Both the position numbers and the translations under genes were made by a program. A model generated the notes under the pieces. That model was not told where the DNA came from. It searched no databases and saw nothing but the letters and a program-made list of their open reading frames with translations. 64,000 nucleotides of DNA. It comes from Pelomonas aquatica. Lineage in GTDB: Bacteria > Pseudomonadota > Gammaproteobacteria > Burkholderiales > Burkholderiaceae_C. Location: NCBI RefSeq assembly GCF_026712205.1, contig NZ_JAPPUW010000015.1:1-64000 (forward strand). The letters are read 5' to 3'. How positions within the stretch are numbered: position 1 is the stretch's first letter; each line of letters begins with the position of its first letter. Below, piece by piece: positions 48,771 through 58,749 of the stretch.

Positions 48771-49730
48771 ATGACGATCCGGAATATCCGTTGGAGCTTG
48801 ATGACCCTGGGTGCTACAGCGGCACTGGCGTCGACGAGCGCCCACGCCGTATGGACCTTCGATACGTCGGGCAACAACGGCACTTCGACCAATACTGGCA
48901 CCTACTCCTATGTCGGCGCATCGGGTGACCCGAGTGTTTCGCTGAGCGGTGTCTACGCCGCCAACAACGCCAGTAGCGTTGTGACTGGCAACTGGTCGAA
49001 CGCCTCGACCGCCAACGGTTCCGCCAACCCGGTTTCGTTTGGCAGCTATGGCATCGGCATGCAGTCCGATGGCACCAATGCGCCCAATCACGCACTGGAC
49101 AATGTCGGCAACACCGAAGCCATCCTGCTTTCATTCGGTTCCAGCGTGGTGCTGAACAGCATCGGCTTGGGATACACATCCCGTGGCAAATGCTCGAATG
49201 GGACCACGCTGGCCAACAACGCCACCTGCCCGACGGGCACCACCCTGTTGGCGGATACGCCCACCACGGCCAACCCGACGATCAAGGTGGATACGTCGGT
49301 GTTCCGCTGGACTGGCACTGCCGCGCCGCCGTCGCTGGCCGGGGTCTCCGCGACGACCATGGCGGGCTGGGAACTGGTCGGCAACTACGGCGACATGGTG
49401 GTCGCCACCAGCAATCCCTACAACCTCGTGAATTCGTCCGGCAAGGCGTCCAGCTGGTGGTTGATCAGCGCCTACAACTCCGGTTTTGCGCAGACGGCCA
49501 ACAGCTCGACCAGCATCGCGACCGAAAATCGCGGCATCAGCACGCCCGGCAACGACTACTTCAAGCTCTACGCCGTGGCCGGCAGCAAGTGCACGGGCAC
49601 CGTCAACACCCAGGGCGTTTGCGGTGGCTCCACCACCAAGGTTCCCGAGCCCGCCACGCTGGCGCTGACCAGCGCTGCGCTGATCGGCCTGGCTGGCCTG
49701 CGTCGCCGCAAGGCCGGGCACCTCGTCTGA
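48771..49730 (+). CDS. PEP-CTERM sorting domain protein
   Basis: A 319-residue exported protein. The signal peptide ends at TSAHA-VW. The middle is a Ser/Thr/Asn/Gly-rich beta-type region. The C-terminus VPEPATLALTSAALIGLAGL followed by RRRK is a textbook PEP-CTERM signal, cut by an exosortase when the protein is sent to the cell surface or matrix. Base composition is lower in GC than its neighbours, as is common for these genes. No exosortase is in the window. It ends in a strong terminator. Confidence 0.92.
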   Translation: MTIRNIRWSLMTLGATAALASTSAHAVWTFDTSGNNGTSTNTGTYSYVGASGDPSVSLSGVYAANNASSVVTGNWSNASTANGSANPVSFGSYGIGMQSDGTNAPNHALDNVGNTEAILLSFGSSVVLNSIGLGYTSRGKCSNGTTLANNATCPTGTTLLADTPTTANPTIKVDTSVFRWTGTAAPPSLAGVSATTMAGWELVGNYGDMVVATSNPYNLVNSSGKASSWWLISAYNSGFAQTANSSTSIATENRGISTPGNDYFKLYAVAGSKCTGTVNTQGVCGGSTTKVPEPATLALTSAALIGLAGLRRRKAGHLV

Positions 49731-49750
49731 CAGCCCAGGGGCTCGGTTCG

Positions 49751-49777
49751 AAAAGGCACTCCACGGAGTGCCTTTTT
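49751..49777 (+). terminator. Intrinsic terminator after the PEP-CTERM gene
   Basis: AAAAGGCACTCC pairs with GGAGTGCCTTTT around two bases, and the U-tract is part of and follows the 3' arm. With A's on the left it could work in both directions, but only the rightward gene ends here (21 bases upstream). Confidence 0.92.
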
Positions 49778-49888
49778 GCTTCCTGGCCCCTGCTCGCTGC
49801 ACTGTCCCTGGGCGGACAGCCAGCATGCGAACGACCGTGCTAAAAAGCCCGGCATTCCCATCACGACAACGCAGCGACGCGGAGACAA

Positions 49889-51088
49889 ATGGACCTCAAT
49901 TTCACCGATGCGGAACTGGCCTTCCGCACCGAGGTGCGCGAATGGGTGCGCGCCCACCTGCCGGCCGACATCACCCACAAGGTGCGCCATGCGCTGCGCC
50001 TGAACAAGGACGACCTGCAGCGCTGGGCCAGGATCCTCGGCGCCAAGGGCTGGCACGGCTGGGCCTGGCCCAAGCAGTTCGGCGGCCCGGGCTGGAATGC
50101 CGTGCAGCGCCATCTGTTCGAAGAGGAATGCGCCCTGGCCTGCGCGCCGCGCATCGTGCCCTTCGGCCCGGTCATGGTGGCGCCGGTCATCATGGCCTTC
50201 GGCTCGCTGGAGCAGCAGCAGCGCTTCCTGCCCGGCATCATGAGCGGCGAGGTCTGGTGGAGCCAGGGCTACAGCGAGCCGGGATCGGGCTCGGACCTGG
50301 CCTCGCTGAAATGCCGCGCCGAACGCCGCGGCGACAAATACATCGTCAACGGCCAGAAGACCTGGACGACGCTGGGCCAGTACGGCGACTGGATTTTCTG
50401 CCTGGTGCGCACCTCCACCGAGGGCAAGCCGCAGACCGGCATCAGCTTCCTGCTGATCGACATGAAGTCCCCCGGCGTCAGCGTGAAGCCCATCATCATG
50501 CTGGACGGCGAACACGAGGTGAACGAGGTCTGGTTCGACAACGTCGAGGTGCCGGCCGAGAACCTGATCGGCGAGGAGAACAAGGGCTGGACCTATGCCA
50601 AGCACCTGCTCTCGCATGAGCGCACCAACATCGCCGACGTGAACCGCGCCAAGCGCGAGCTGGAGCGCCTGAAGCGCATCGCCAAGGCCGAGGGCCTGAT
50701 GGACGACGCGCGCTTCCGCGACCAGATCGCGCTGTGCGAGGTCGACGTCGTGGCGCTGGAGATGATGGTGCTGCGCGTGCTGTCCGGCGAGCGCTCCGGC
50801 AAGCAGCCGCTGGACGTGGCCGGCCTGCTGAAGATCCGCGGCAGCGAACTGCAGCAGCGCTACACCGAACTGATGATGCTGGCCGGCGGCCCGCTGGCCC
50901 TGCCCCATGTCCACGAGGCCATGGAAGCCGGCTGGCAGGGCGACCAATGGCTGGGCGGTGCCTGGATGGGCGGCGCCGCGCACGCCATCCCGCTGACCGG
51001 CAACTACCTGAACGTGCGCAAGACGACGATCTACGGCGGCTCGAACGAAGTGCAGCGCAACATCGTCGCTCAGACGGTACTCGGCTGA
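49889..51088 (+). CDS. Acyl-CoA dehydrogenase family protein, subunit 1 (PimC-like)
   Basis: A 399-residue flavoprotein. MDLNFTDAELAFRTEVREWVRAHLP, YSEPGSGSDLASLKCRAER, FDNVEVPAENLIGEENKGW and the C-terminal YGGSNEVQRNIVAQ are acyl-CoA dehydrogenase blocks. Paired genes of this type encode heteromeric enzymes such as pimeloyl-CoA dehydrogenase or related dicarboxyl/branched acyl-CoA dehydrogenases. The exact substrate is unknown. A CGGAGA ribosome site precedes the ATG. The partner gene follows 18 bases later. Confidence 0.88.
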   Translation: MDLNFTDAELAFRTEVREWVRAHLPADITHKVRHALRLNKDDLQRWARILGAKGWHGWAWPKQFGGPGWNAVQRHLFEEECALACAPRIVPFGPVMVAPVIMAFGSLEQQQRFLPGIMSGEVWWSQGYSEPGSGSDLASLKCRAERRGDKYIVNGQKTWTTLGQYGDWIFCLVRTSTEGKPQTGISFLLIDMKSPGVSVKPIIMLDGEHEVNEVWFDNVEVPAENLIGEENKGWTYAKHLLSHERTNIADVNRAKRELERLKRIAKAEGLMDDARFRDQIALCEVDVVALEMMVLRVLSGERSGKQPLDVAGLLKIRGSELQQRYTELMMLAGGPLALPHVHEAMEAGWQGDQWLGGAWMGGAAHAIPLTGNYLNVRKTTIYGGSNEVQRNIVAQTVLG

Positions 51089-51106
51089 TTGCGGGAGGCA
51101 GACAAG

Positions 51107-52234
51107 ATGGATTTCGATTTCACCGAAGACCAGCAGGCCCTGCGCGACGCGGTGCAGCGCTTCGTCGACAAGGACTACGCCTTCGAACGCCGCCACCAGA
51201 TCGCCCGCGCCGGCGGCTTCGACCGCGGCGTCTGGGAAGGCCTGGCCGGCCTGGGCCTGACGGCGCTGGCCGTGCCCGAGGCGCATGGCGGCCTGGGCTT
51301 CGGCCCGGTCGAGGCGATGGTCGTCATGGAGGAACTCGGCCGCGGCCTCGTGCTGGAGCCCGTCGCCCAGGGCGTGCTGATCGCCCCGGCCGTGCTCCGC
51401 CACGCCCCCGACGCCTTGCAGGCCGCCTGGCTGCCGCGCATCGCCGGCGGCGAGGCCCTGGTCGTGCTGGCCCACCAGGAAGCCAGGTCGCGCTACCGCC
51501 TGAACCAGGTCGCCACGCGCGCCGTCGACGGCCGGCTGACCGGCGTGAAAAGCCTGGTGCCGGCCGGCGACGTGGCCGACGCCTTCATCGTGCCGGCCCG
51601 CGTGTCCGGCGCCGACGATGCGCGCGACGGTGTGGCCCTCTACCTCGTCGAGCGCACGGCGGCCGGCGTGCACACACGGCCCTACTCGCTGCACGACGGC
51701 TCGCGGGCCGCCGAGCTCCACCTCGACAACACGCCCGCCCAGCTCATTGCCGGCCCCGACGAGGGCCTGGCCCTGCTGGAACTGGCCGCCGACATCGGCA
51801 TCGCCGCGCAGGCGGCCGAGGCCATCGGCGTCATGGAGAAATACCTCGCGCTGACCGTCGACTACCTGAACACGCGCAAGCAGTTCGGCGTCGCCATCGC
51901 CAGCTTCCAGGCGCTGCGCCATCGCACGGCCGACGTGAAGATGCAGCTGGAGCTGGCCCGCTCCATGAGCTATTACGCGACGCTGCGCCTCGGCGACGCG
52001 CCCGCCGTGCGCCGCCGCGCGCTGTCGCAGGCCAAGGTGCAGCTGGGCAACGCGATGCGCTTCGTCGGCCAGCAGTGCACGCAGATGCACGGCGGCATCG
52101 GCGTCACCGACGAGTACGCCGGCAGCCACTACTTCAAGCGCCTGACCGTCATGGAGATGCAGTGGGGGGACACGATGCATCACCTGGGTGAAGTCAGCGC
52201 CCGGATGCAGGACACTGCGGGGGTGTTTGCCTGA
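51107..52234 (+). CDS. Acyl-CoA dehydrogenase family protein, subunit 2 (PimD-like)
   Basis: A 375-residue flavoprotein-family protein. MDFDFTEDQQALRDAVQRFV at the start and QCTQMHGGIGVTDEYAGSHYFKRL near the end fit the small subunits of two-gene acyl-CoA dehydrogenases. Start ATG 51107 has GGGAGG upstream at 51092-51097. It is expected to form a complex with the preceding gene product. Its C-terminal half shows less of the usual catalytic base region than subunit 1, which would be consistent with an asymmetric complex. Confidence 0.87.
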   Translation: MDFDFTEDQQALRDAVQRFVDKDYAFERRHQIARAGGFDRGVWEGLAGLGLTALAVPEAHGGLGFGPVEAMVVMEELGRGLVLEPVAQGVLIAPAVLRHAPDALQAAWLPRIAGGEALVVLAHQEARSRYRLNQVATRAVDGRLTGVKSLVPAGDVADAFIVPARVSGADDARDGVALYLVERTAAGVHTRPYSLHDGSRAAELHLDNTPAQLIAGPDEGLALLELAADIGIAAQAAEAIGVMEKYLALTVDYLNTRKQFGVAIASFQALRHRTADVKMQLELARSMSYYATLRLGDAPAVRRRALSQAKVQLGNAMRFVGQQCTQMHGGIGVTDEYAGSHYFKRLTVMEMQWGDTMHHLGEVSARMQDTAGVFA

Positions 52235-52284
52235 GCAGCGCCGGTCGTCGGCGCTGCCTTCTCTTGCCTCGCGGAGAACGCCTG

Positions 52285-52827
52285 ATGAAATTCCCTGCCC
52301 TGCTGCTGATCGCCGGCCTCGCCGGTGCCACCCATGCCCAGACCATGAAGCCCGGGCTGTGGGAGTTCAAGCAGACGCCCCAGCTCGACCCGGCGCGCCA
52401 GGCCCAGATGGCCCAGGCGCAGAAGGCCATGGAGAGCATGCCGCCCGAACGCCGCCAGATGATGGAGCAGATGATGGCCCAGAAGGGCGTCAGCATGAGC
52501 ATGGCCGGCGGCACCATCACCATCAAGACCTGCGTGACCAAGGAGCAGGCCGAGCGCAATATGGCGCCGGTCACGCACCATGGCAACTGCACCCAGGACG
52601 TGAAGCGCAGCGGCAGCACCATCCAGACCCATTTCGTCTGCACCGACCCGGCCTCCGAAGGCGATGCAACGATCACGCTGCGTGGCAACGAAGGCTTCAC
52701 CAACGACGTCACGGTGCGGCATCAGCGCCAGGGCAAGACCGAGGTCAGCAAGGTCAATGGCGAAGGCCGGTGGCTGGGCACCGACTGCGGTGACGTGAAG
52801 CCGATGCAGTCTTCCCAGGCCAAGTGA
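52285..52827 (+). CDS. DUF3617 domain-containing exported protein
   Basis: A 180-residue protein with a signal peptide (LLLIAGLAGATHA). QTMKPGLWEFKQTPQLD at the mature N-terminus, ITIKTCVTKEQAERNMAP and the paired cysteines (CTQDVKR, FVCTDPA, TDCGD) match DUF3617, a periplasmic family of unknown role. There is a Met/Gln-rich stretch in the middle. Its stop overlaps the GTG of rsuA (GTGA). Confidence 0.87.
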   Translation: MKFPALLLIAGLAGATHAQTMKPGLWEFKQTPQLDPARQAQMAQAQKAMESMPPERRQMMEQMMAQKGVSMSMAGGTITIKTCVTKEQAERNMAPVTHHGNCTQDVKRSGSTIQTHFVCTDPASEGDATITLRGNEGFTNDVTVRHQRQGKTEVSKVNGEGRWLGTDCGDVKPMQSSQAK

Positions 52828-53549
52828 AGCAGAGGCTGTCGCAAATCCTGTTCAGCCAGGGTTTTGGAACGCGCCGTCTGTGTGCGGGGTTGGTATGGAA
52901 CGGCGAGGTCGCGGTCCACGGTGAAGTCGTTGAAGACCCGGATGCCGAGTTCGAGACCACCGGTCTTCGCTTCACGGTCGCCGGTCAGGAATGGCCCTGC
53001 GTCGACAGGGCGCTGATCCTGCTGAACAAGCCGGCCGGCTACGAGTGCTCGCAGAAACCCAAGCACCACCCCAGCGTGATGAGCCTGCTGCCCGCGCCGC
53101 TGCGCGAGCGCGGCGTGCAGCCCATCGGCCGGCTGGACGAGGACACCACCGGCCTGCTGCTGCTGACCGACGACGGCACGCTGATCCACAAGCTGACCTC
53201 GCCCAAGCACCACGTGCCCAAGGTCTACGAGGCGCGCTGCAAGCATGTGCTGACGGCGGCGATGGTCGAGCAGCTGCTCGCAGGCGTCGAGCTGAAGGAA
53301 CCCGAGGGCAAGTTCCAGCGCCCGCCAGAGATCAGCAAGGCCGAAGCCGCCGAGATAGGCGACGAGACGCTGCTGCGCCTGACGCTGCTGGAGGGCAAAT
53401 ACCACCAGGTCAAGCGCATGGTGGCCGCCGTGGGCAACCGGGTCGAGGCCCTGCACCGCCCGCAATTCGGCGCACTGGTGCTGCCGGCCGACCTCAAGCC
53501 CGGCGAATGGCGCTGGGTCGGCAGCCCCGCCGAGGTCTGGGGACAATAG
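52824..53549 (+). CDS. rsuA: 16S rRNA pseudouridine(516) synthase RsuA-like
   Basis: A 241-residue pseudouridine synthase. An S4-like N-terminal region (RLSQILFSQGFGTRRLCAGLVWNGEVAVHG) is followed by the catalytic motif GRLDEDTTGLLLL with Asp105 and the C-terminal EGKYHQVKRMVAAVGNRVEALHR. Family members modify U516 of 16S rRNA or U2605 of 23S rRNA; the length and the KYHQVKRM motif favour RsuA. GTG start, overlapping the previous stop. Confidence 0.9.
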   Translation: MKQRLSQILFSQGFGTRRLCAGLVWNGEVAVHGEVVEDPDAEFETTGLRFTVAGQEWPCVDRALILLNKPAGYECSQKPKHHPSVMSLLPAPLRERGVQPIGRLDEDTTGLLLLTDDGTLIHKLTSPKHHVPKVYEARCKHVLTAAMVEQLLAGVELKEPEGKFQRPPEISKAEAAEIGDETLLRLTLLEGKYHQVKRMVAAVGNRVEALHRPQFGALVLPADLKPGEWRWVGSPAEVWGQ

Positions 53550-53554
53550 GGCCG

Positions 53555-54580
53555 ATGCGAGTTTTCAGAGGCTTCCACCACCCCGGCATCGCGCCCGCCT
53601 GCGCACTGACCATCGGCAACTTCGACGGCGTGCACCGCGGCCATCAGGCCATGCTGGCGCTGCTGCAGTCCGAGGCCCGCCACCGCGGGCTGCCGACCTG
53701 CGTGCTGACCTTCGAGCCCCATCCGCGCGACTTCTTCGCCGCCAGGGCCGGCAAGCCCGAGCTGGCGCCCGCGCGCATCGCGACGCTGCGCGACAAGCTC
53801 GGCGAGCTGGAGCGCTGCGGCATCGATCAGGTCGTCATCCTGCGCTTCGACGAGACTCTGGCCTCGCTGCCGCCGCAGGACTTCATCCGCCAGGTGCTGG
53901 TGGAAGGCCTGGGCGCGCGCTATGTGCTGGTCGGCGACGACTTCCGCTTCGGTGCCAAGCGCCAGGGCGACTACGCGACGCTGGATGCCGCCGGCCAGAC
54001 CAAGGGCTTCGACGTCGCGCGCATGATGAGCTACGAGGTGCACGGCCTGCGCGTCAGCAGCTCGGCCGTGCGCGAGGCGCTGGCCGCCGGCGACATGGTC
54101 AGGGCCGCCGCGCTGCTGGGCCGGCCCTACGGCATCTCGGGCCATGTCACGCACGGCCGCAAGCTGGGCCGGCAGCTGGGCGAAAGCGCGCCCGGCGCGG
54201 CCGACGGCTTCCGCACGCTGAACCTGCGCTTCCCGCACGACAAGCCGGCCGCCCACGGCATCTTCGCGGTGCTCGTCCACGGCCTGGCGCCCGAGCCGCT
54301 GCCGGGCGTCGCCAGCCTCGGCAACCGGCCCACCGTCGAGGACGCGGGCCGCGTGCTGCTGGAGGTGCACTGCCTGGAATGGCCTGAATCCGAGCTCGGC
54401 CCGGAGGGGGGCTACGGTAAACTCGCCCGCGTGGAACTGCTGCACAAACTCCGCGACGAAGCCAGGTACGACGGGCTGGACGCGCTCACGGCCGCCATCG
54501 CCGCCGACACCGAGGCAGCGCGCGCCTTCCTGGCCACCCACGCGGCCCAGCGTCGCCAGACCACGCGCGACCGAATTTGA
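53555..54580 (+). CDS. ribF: Bifunctional riboflavin kinase/FAD synthetase
   Basis: A 341-residue enzyme that makes FMN and FAD from riboflavin. The N-terminal adenylyltransferase domain has LTIGNFDGVHRGHQAML, FEPHPRDFF and the SSSAVREAL turn. The C-terminal flavokinase domain has ISGHVTHGRKLGRQLG and LGNRPTVED. It supplies the FAD that ApbE and the flavoenzymes here need. Start ATG 53555; the longer frame reads through rsuA. Next comes ileS, the common ribF-ileS-lspA order. Confidence 0.96.
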   Translation: MRVFRGFHHPGIAPACALTIGNFDGVHRGHQAMLALLQSEARHRGLPTCVLTFEPHPRDFFAARAGKPELAPARIATLRDKLGELERCGIDQVVILRFDETLASLPPQDFIRQVLVEGLGARYVLVGDDFRFGAKRQGDYATLDAAGQTKGFDVARMMSYEVHGLRVSSSAVREALAAGDMVRAAALLGRPYGISGHVTHGRKLGRQLGESAPGAADGFRTLNLRFPHDKPAAHGIFAVLVHGLAPEPLPGVASLGNRPTVEDAGRVLLEVHCLEWPESELGPEGGYGKLARVELLHKLRDEARYDGLDALTAAIAADTEAARAFLATHAAQRRQTTRDRI

Positions 54581-54654
54581 AGCGGCTCCCAGCCGCTCTT
54601 CGCTCCGCCCTCCCCGACTTCTGAATCGCCAGGCTTTTCGTCTGGCTGCACGCC

Positions 54655-57477
54655 ATGACCACCCCGGACTACCGCTCCACGCTCAACCTGCCCGACACGC
54701 CCTTCCCGATGCGGGGCGACCTGCCCAAGCGCGAGCCGGGCTGGGTCAAGGCCTGGGACGAGCAGGGCCTGTACAAGCGCCTGCGCGACGCGCGCTGCGG
54801 CAAGCCTAAATTCGTGCTGCACGACGGCCCGCCCTATGCCAACGGCCAGATCCACATCGGCCACGCTGCCAACAAGATCCTGAAGGACATGATCGTCAAG
54901 GCGCGCCAGCTGGCGGGCTTCGACGCGGCCTACATCCCCGGTTGGGACTGCCACGGCCTGCCCATCGAGAACCAGATCGAGAAGACCTTCGGCCGCGGCC
55001 TGCCGCGCGACGAGGTGCAGGCCAAAAGCCGCGCCTACGCCACCGAGCAGATAGCCGGCCAGCGCACGGACTTCAAGCGCCTGGGCGTGCTCGGCGAGTG
55101 GGACCACCCGTACAAGACGATGAACTTCGCCAACGAGGCCGGCGAGATCCGCGTGCTGAAGCGGATGTTCGAACGCGGCTTCGTCTACCGCGGCCTGAAG
55201 CCCGTCTACTGGTGCTTCGACTGCGGCTCCTCGCTGGCCGAGTTCGAGATCGAGTACGCGGACAAGCAGTCGCCCGCGGTCGACGTGGCCTTCCGGAGCG
55301 CCGAACCGGACAAGCTGGCCGCCGCGTTCGGCGTCGCGCCGCTGACCAAGGACGCCTTCACCGTCATCTGGACGACCACGCCCTGGACCATCCCGGCCAA
55401 CCAGGCGCTGAACCTGAACCCCGAGCTGCCCTACGCGCTGGTCGACACGCCCAAGGGATTCTTCGTCGTCGCCGAGGCGCTGGTCGAGAAATGCCTGGCG
55501 CGCTGGCAGCTCGAAGGCAGCGTCGTCGCCACCGTGCCTGGCCGCAAGCTGGAACTGCTGAAGTTCAAGCACCCGCTGGCCCATGTGCACCCCAGCTACG
55601 ACCGCGAAAGCCCGGTGTATCTCGCCGACTATGCGACCGCCGAAGACGGCACCGGCGTCGTGCACTCCGCGCCCGCCTACGGCCTGGACGACTTCCAGAG
55701 CTGCGTCGCCCACGGCATGGCCTTCGACGACATCCTGAACCCCGTGCAGGGCAATGGCGCCTACGCGGCCGAGCTGCCGCTGTTCGGCGGCCAGCACATC
55801 TGGAAGGCCAATGCCGTCATCGCGCAGACGCTGCTGGACAACGGCCGGCTGATGGCCCAGTCCAAGCTGACCCACAGCTACCCGCACTGCTGGCGCCACA
55901 AGACGCCGGTCATCTATCGCGCCGCGGCGCAGTGGTTCGTGCGCATGGACGAGGGCGACGGCTTGTTCACGACCGACAAGGCGCCCAAGAGCCTGCGTGA
56001 AACGGCGCTCGCCGCCATCGAAGCGACCAGCTTCTACCCCGAGAACGGCCGCGCCCGCCTGCACGACATGATCGCCGGCCGGCCCGACTGGTGCATCTCG
56101 CGCCAGCGCAGCTGGGGCGTGCCCCTGCCCATCTTCCTGCACAAGGACAGCGGCGAGGCGCATCCGAACACGCTGGAATTCATCGAGCGCGCCGCGCAGC
56201 TGGTGGAGCAGAGCGGCATCGAGGCCTGGTCCAAGCTGGACGCCGCCGAATGGCTGGGCGAGGAGGCGGCCCAGTACACCAAGGGCAACGACATCCTCGA
56301 CGTCTGGTTCGACTCCGGCTCCACCTTCGAGCATGTGCTCAAGGGCAGCCACAGGGGCGCTGCGCACGCGACCGGCCCCGAGGCCGATCTCTACCTCGAA
56401 GGCCACGACCAGCACCGCGGCTGGTTCCACTCCTCGCTGCTGATCGCCTGCGCCCTCTACGGCCGCGCGCCCTACAAGGGCCTGCTGACCCACGGCTTCG
56501 TCGTCGACGGCCAGGGCCGCAAGATGAGCAAGTCCATGGGCAACGTCGTCGCGCCGCAGGCCGTGTCGGACAAGTACGGCGCCGAGATCCTGCGCCTGTG
56601 GACGGCCGCGACCGACTACTCCGGCGATCTCGGCCTGGACGACAAGATCCTGGCCCGCGTCGTCGACAGCTACCGCCGCATCCGCAACACGCTGCGCTTC
56701 CTGCTCGCCAATATCAGCGACTTCGACCCGGCGACGGATGCCGTGCCGGCCGACCAGTTGCTGGAGGTGGACCGCTATGCGCTGGCCCGCGCGGCCGAGC
56801 TGCAGACGGACATCCTGGCCCACTTCGAGCGCTACGAGTTCCACCCGGTCGTCGCCAAGCTGCAGGTCTATTGCTCCGAGGACCTCGGCGCCTTCTACCT
56901 CGACGTGCTGAAGGACCGCCTCTACACGACGGCACCCAAGAGCCTGGCCCGCCGTTCGGCACAGACCGCGCTGTGGCAGATCACGCACGCGATGCTGCGC
57001 TGGATGGCGCCCTTCCTCAGCTTCACGGCCGAGGAAGCTTGGGGCGTCTTCGCCAAGGGCGAGAGCATCTTCACCGAGACCTACTGGGACTTCGGCGCGA
57101 CCGACGCCGGCCTCCTGGCCAAGTGGGACCGCATCCACCAGATCCGCGACGAGGTCAACAAGGCCATCGAGGCGGTGCGCACGACGGGCGCCGTCGGTGC
57201 CTCGCTGCAGGCCGAGCTGGTGCTGCAGGTCAACGAGCAGGATCAGGCCCTGCTCGCCAGCCTGGGCGAGGACCTGCGCTTCGTCTTCATCACGTCGGCG
57301 GTCGGGCTGGTGCCTGCGGCGCAGTTCGGCGTCGTCGTCACGCCCAGCAGCCATGCCAAGTGCGAGCGCTGCTGGCACTACCGCGCCGACGTGGGCAGCA
57401 GGCCCGAGCATCCGACGCTGTGCGGGCGCTGCGACAGCAACCTCTACGGCGCGGGCGAAACCCGCACCGTCGCCTGA
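54655..57477 (+). CDS. ileS: Isoleucyl-tRNA synthetase
   Basis: A 940-residue class I synthetase, the normal length. HIGH is at residues 67-70 ([12 protein letters not shown]), the editing domain carries [16 protein letters not shown], and KMSKS is at 623-627 ([10 protein letters not shown]). The C-terminal zinc finger [12 protein letters not shown]...CGRCDSNL is complete. Start ATG 54655, 74 bases after ribF. Unlike the common arrangement, lspA does not follow directly. Confidence 0.98.
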   Translation: MTTPDYRSTLNLPDTPFPMRGDLPKREPGWVKAWDEQGLYKRLRDARCGKPKFVLHDGPPYANGQIHIGHAANKILKDMIVKARQLAGFDAAYIPGWDCHGLPIENQIEKTFGRGLPRDEVQAKSRAYATEQIAGQRTDFKRLGVLGEWDHPYKTMNFANEAGEIRVLKRMFERGFVYRGLKPVYWCFDCGSSLAEFEIEYADKQSPAVDVAFRSAEPDKLAAAFGVAPLTKDAFTVIWTTTPWTIPANQALNLNPELPYALVDTPKGFFVVAEALVEKCLARWQLEGSVVATVPGRKLELLKFKHPLAHVHPSYDRESPVYLADYATAEDGTGVVHSAPAYGLDDFQSCVAHGMAFDDILNPVQGNGAYAAELPLFGGQHIWKANAVIAQTLLDNGRLMAQSKLTHSYPHCWRHKTPVIYRAAAQWFVRMDEGDGLFTTDKAPKSLRETALAAIEATSFYPENGRARLHDMIAGRPDWCISRQRSWGVPLPIFLHKDSGEAHPNTLEFIERAAQLVEQSGIEAWSKLDAAEWLGEEAAQYTKGNDILDVWFDSGSTFEHVLKGSHRGAAHATGPEADLYLEGHDQHRGWFHSSLLIACALYGRAPYKGLLTHGFVVDGQGRKMSKSMGNVVAPQAVSDKYGAEILRLWTAATDYSGDLGLDDKILARVVDSYRRIRNTLRFLLANISDFDPATDAVPADQLLEVDRYALARAAELQTDILAHFERYEFHPVVAKLQVYCSEDLGAFYLDVLKDRLYTTAPKSLARRSAQTALWQITHAMLRWMAPFLSFTAEEAWGVFAKGESIFTETYWDFGATDAGLLAKWDRIHQIRDEVNKAIEAVRTTGAVGASLQAELVLQVNEQDQALLASLGEDLRFVFITSAVGLVPAAQFGVVVTPSSHAKCERCWHYRADVGSRPEHPTLCGRCDSNLYGAGETRTVA

Positions 57478-57504
57478 AAACCTCCATCCGCATTTCGCGG
57501 CGGA

Positions 57505-57637
57505 CCGGCGCCGGGCCGCTCCCAAGCCGGCCCGCAGGCGATGTGTTTGCGGCTCAACGCCGCAAACATCGCCGTCCCCTCGGGGGACCGACCAGACTTG
57601 CCCGCGTTCAGCGCGGCAAGTCTGGGCGAGGGGCTCA
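57505..57637 (-). repeat. Hairpin repeat, family B, copy 2
   Basis: Read on the minus strand, this starts at the TGA of the DUF1269-like gene and matches 12084-12200 nearly throughout. Stem 1: CAGACTTGCC/GGCAAGTCTG (57593-57602 with 57615-57624, perfect). Stem 2: GTCCCC/GGGGAC (57574-57588). Stem 3: a long one at 57537-57573 with TTTGCGGC/GCCGCAAA inside and GGCGAT/ATCGCC outside. It ends with CGGGCCGGCTTGGGA. Stem bases that differ from copy 1 change on both arms. Confidence 0.75.
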
Positions 57638-58141
57638 AGGGAAAGCGGGTACGTTCGGCTCCATCCCCTCGAAGTGGGCTTCGGGGTGGGTGCGTTCCAG
57701 CAACTGCTCAATCTCGGTGATGCGCGTGCGCGGCACGTCGACGATGAGCAGGTAGAGCCCTTCGGCGATCGCCCGCTCGAAGCGCTTCAGCCGCCGGCTC
57801 GGCGCCGCGCTGCCGATCATGCTGGACGACCAGGTACCCAGCATCGCGCCCAGCGCGGCCAGGCCGATGACGACCGCCGCGGGCGAGCCGGCATCGACGG
57901 CGAACGCCGCCGCGACGCCGCCCGCCGCGCCCAGGCCCGAGCCGATCAGCGCCCCGGACTGGGCCGCCTCGACCAAGTCCGAGGTCTGCAGCACATTGGC
58001 CGCGTGCAGGCCGTCCATGCTCGCGCCCTCGGCCGCGACGAAGTGGATATGGCGCTCGGTGATGCGGGCGAGCAAGAGCTCGTCCATCGTCCGCCGCGCG
58101 CTGCCCAGGTCGGGCAGCAGCCAGTAGATGCGCTTGCGCAT
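57635..58141 (-). CDS. DUF1269-like membrane-associated protein
   Basis: A 168-residue protein. [27 protein letters not shown] and [15 protein letters not shown] precede a glycine/alanine-rich hydrophobic pair ([35 protein letters not shown]), and [24 protein letters not shown] closes it. This layout fits the DUF1269 family of unknown function. It is inserted, antisense, between ileS and lspA, which are usually neighbours. Family B copy 2 follows its stop. Confidence 0.75.
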   Translation of the reverse strand: MRKRIYWLLPDLGSARRTMDELLLARITERHIHFVAAEGASMDGLHAANVLQTSDLVEAAQSGALIGSGLGAAGGVAAAFAVDAGSPAAVVIGLAALGAMLGTWSSSMIGSAAPSRRLKRFERAIAEGLYLLIVDVPRTRITEIEQLLERTHPEAHFEGMEPNVPAFP

Positions 58142-58254
58142 GGTGTCCTCCAGCGTGTTGGGACAATCCAGCTTCTACGCCGCTTCCGCTGCGCCCACAA
58201 GCCCCGCATCGGCGGCGCGTTACATTGACCGCCCCTCGCCTCGCGACCCATCCC

Positions 58255-58749
58255 ATGCCCCCTCGCTCCTCGTCTCCGTCCTCCGGCCTGACCGCCTGGC
58301 TGCTGATCGCCGCCGTCATCGTGCTGGCGGACCAGTTCACCAAGATCCTCATCATCGGCAGCTTCCAGCTCGGCGACGTCCACCCGGTCACCGGCTTCTT
58401 CAACCTGGTGCGCGCCCACAACTTCGGCGCCGCCTTCAGCTTCCTGCACGGCGCCTCGGGCTGGCAGCGCTGGTTCTTCCTCGGCCTGGGCCTGGCCGCC
58501 GCGGCCTTCATCGTCTGGATGCTGCGCCGCCACGGCCACCAGAAGCTGTTCGCCTGGGCGCTGACGCTGATCCTCGGCGGCGCTCTGGGCAACGTCATCG
58601 ACCGCGCCATCCACGGCTATGTCGTCGACTTCATACAGGTCCATGCGGGCGGCTGGTATTTCCCCGCCTTCAACGTCGCAGACAGTGCGATCACCATCGG
58701 CGCCATCCTGTTGATCCTGGATGAACTGCGCCGTGTCCGACGCACCTGA
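58255..58749 (+). CDS. lspA: Lipoprotein signal peptidase (signal peptidase II)
   Basis: A 164-residue inner-membrane aspartic protease that cleaves prolipoproteins after diacylglyceryl transfer. Four helices are visible. The catalytic pair is Asp116 ([19 protein letters not shown]) and Asp143 ([11 protein letters not shown]). Start ATG 58255; a TTG at 58225 would add ten residues and is less likely. It matures, among others, the dihaem cytochrome lipoprotein of this window. Confidence 0.96.
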   Translation: MPPRSSSPSSGLTAWLLIAAVIVLADQFTKILIIGSFQLGDVHPVTGFFNLVRAHNFGAAFSFLHGASGWQRWFFLGLGLAAAAFIVWMLRRHGHQKLFAWALTLILGGALGNVIDRAIHGYVVDFIQVHAGGWYFPAFNVADSAITIGAILLILDELRRVRRT

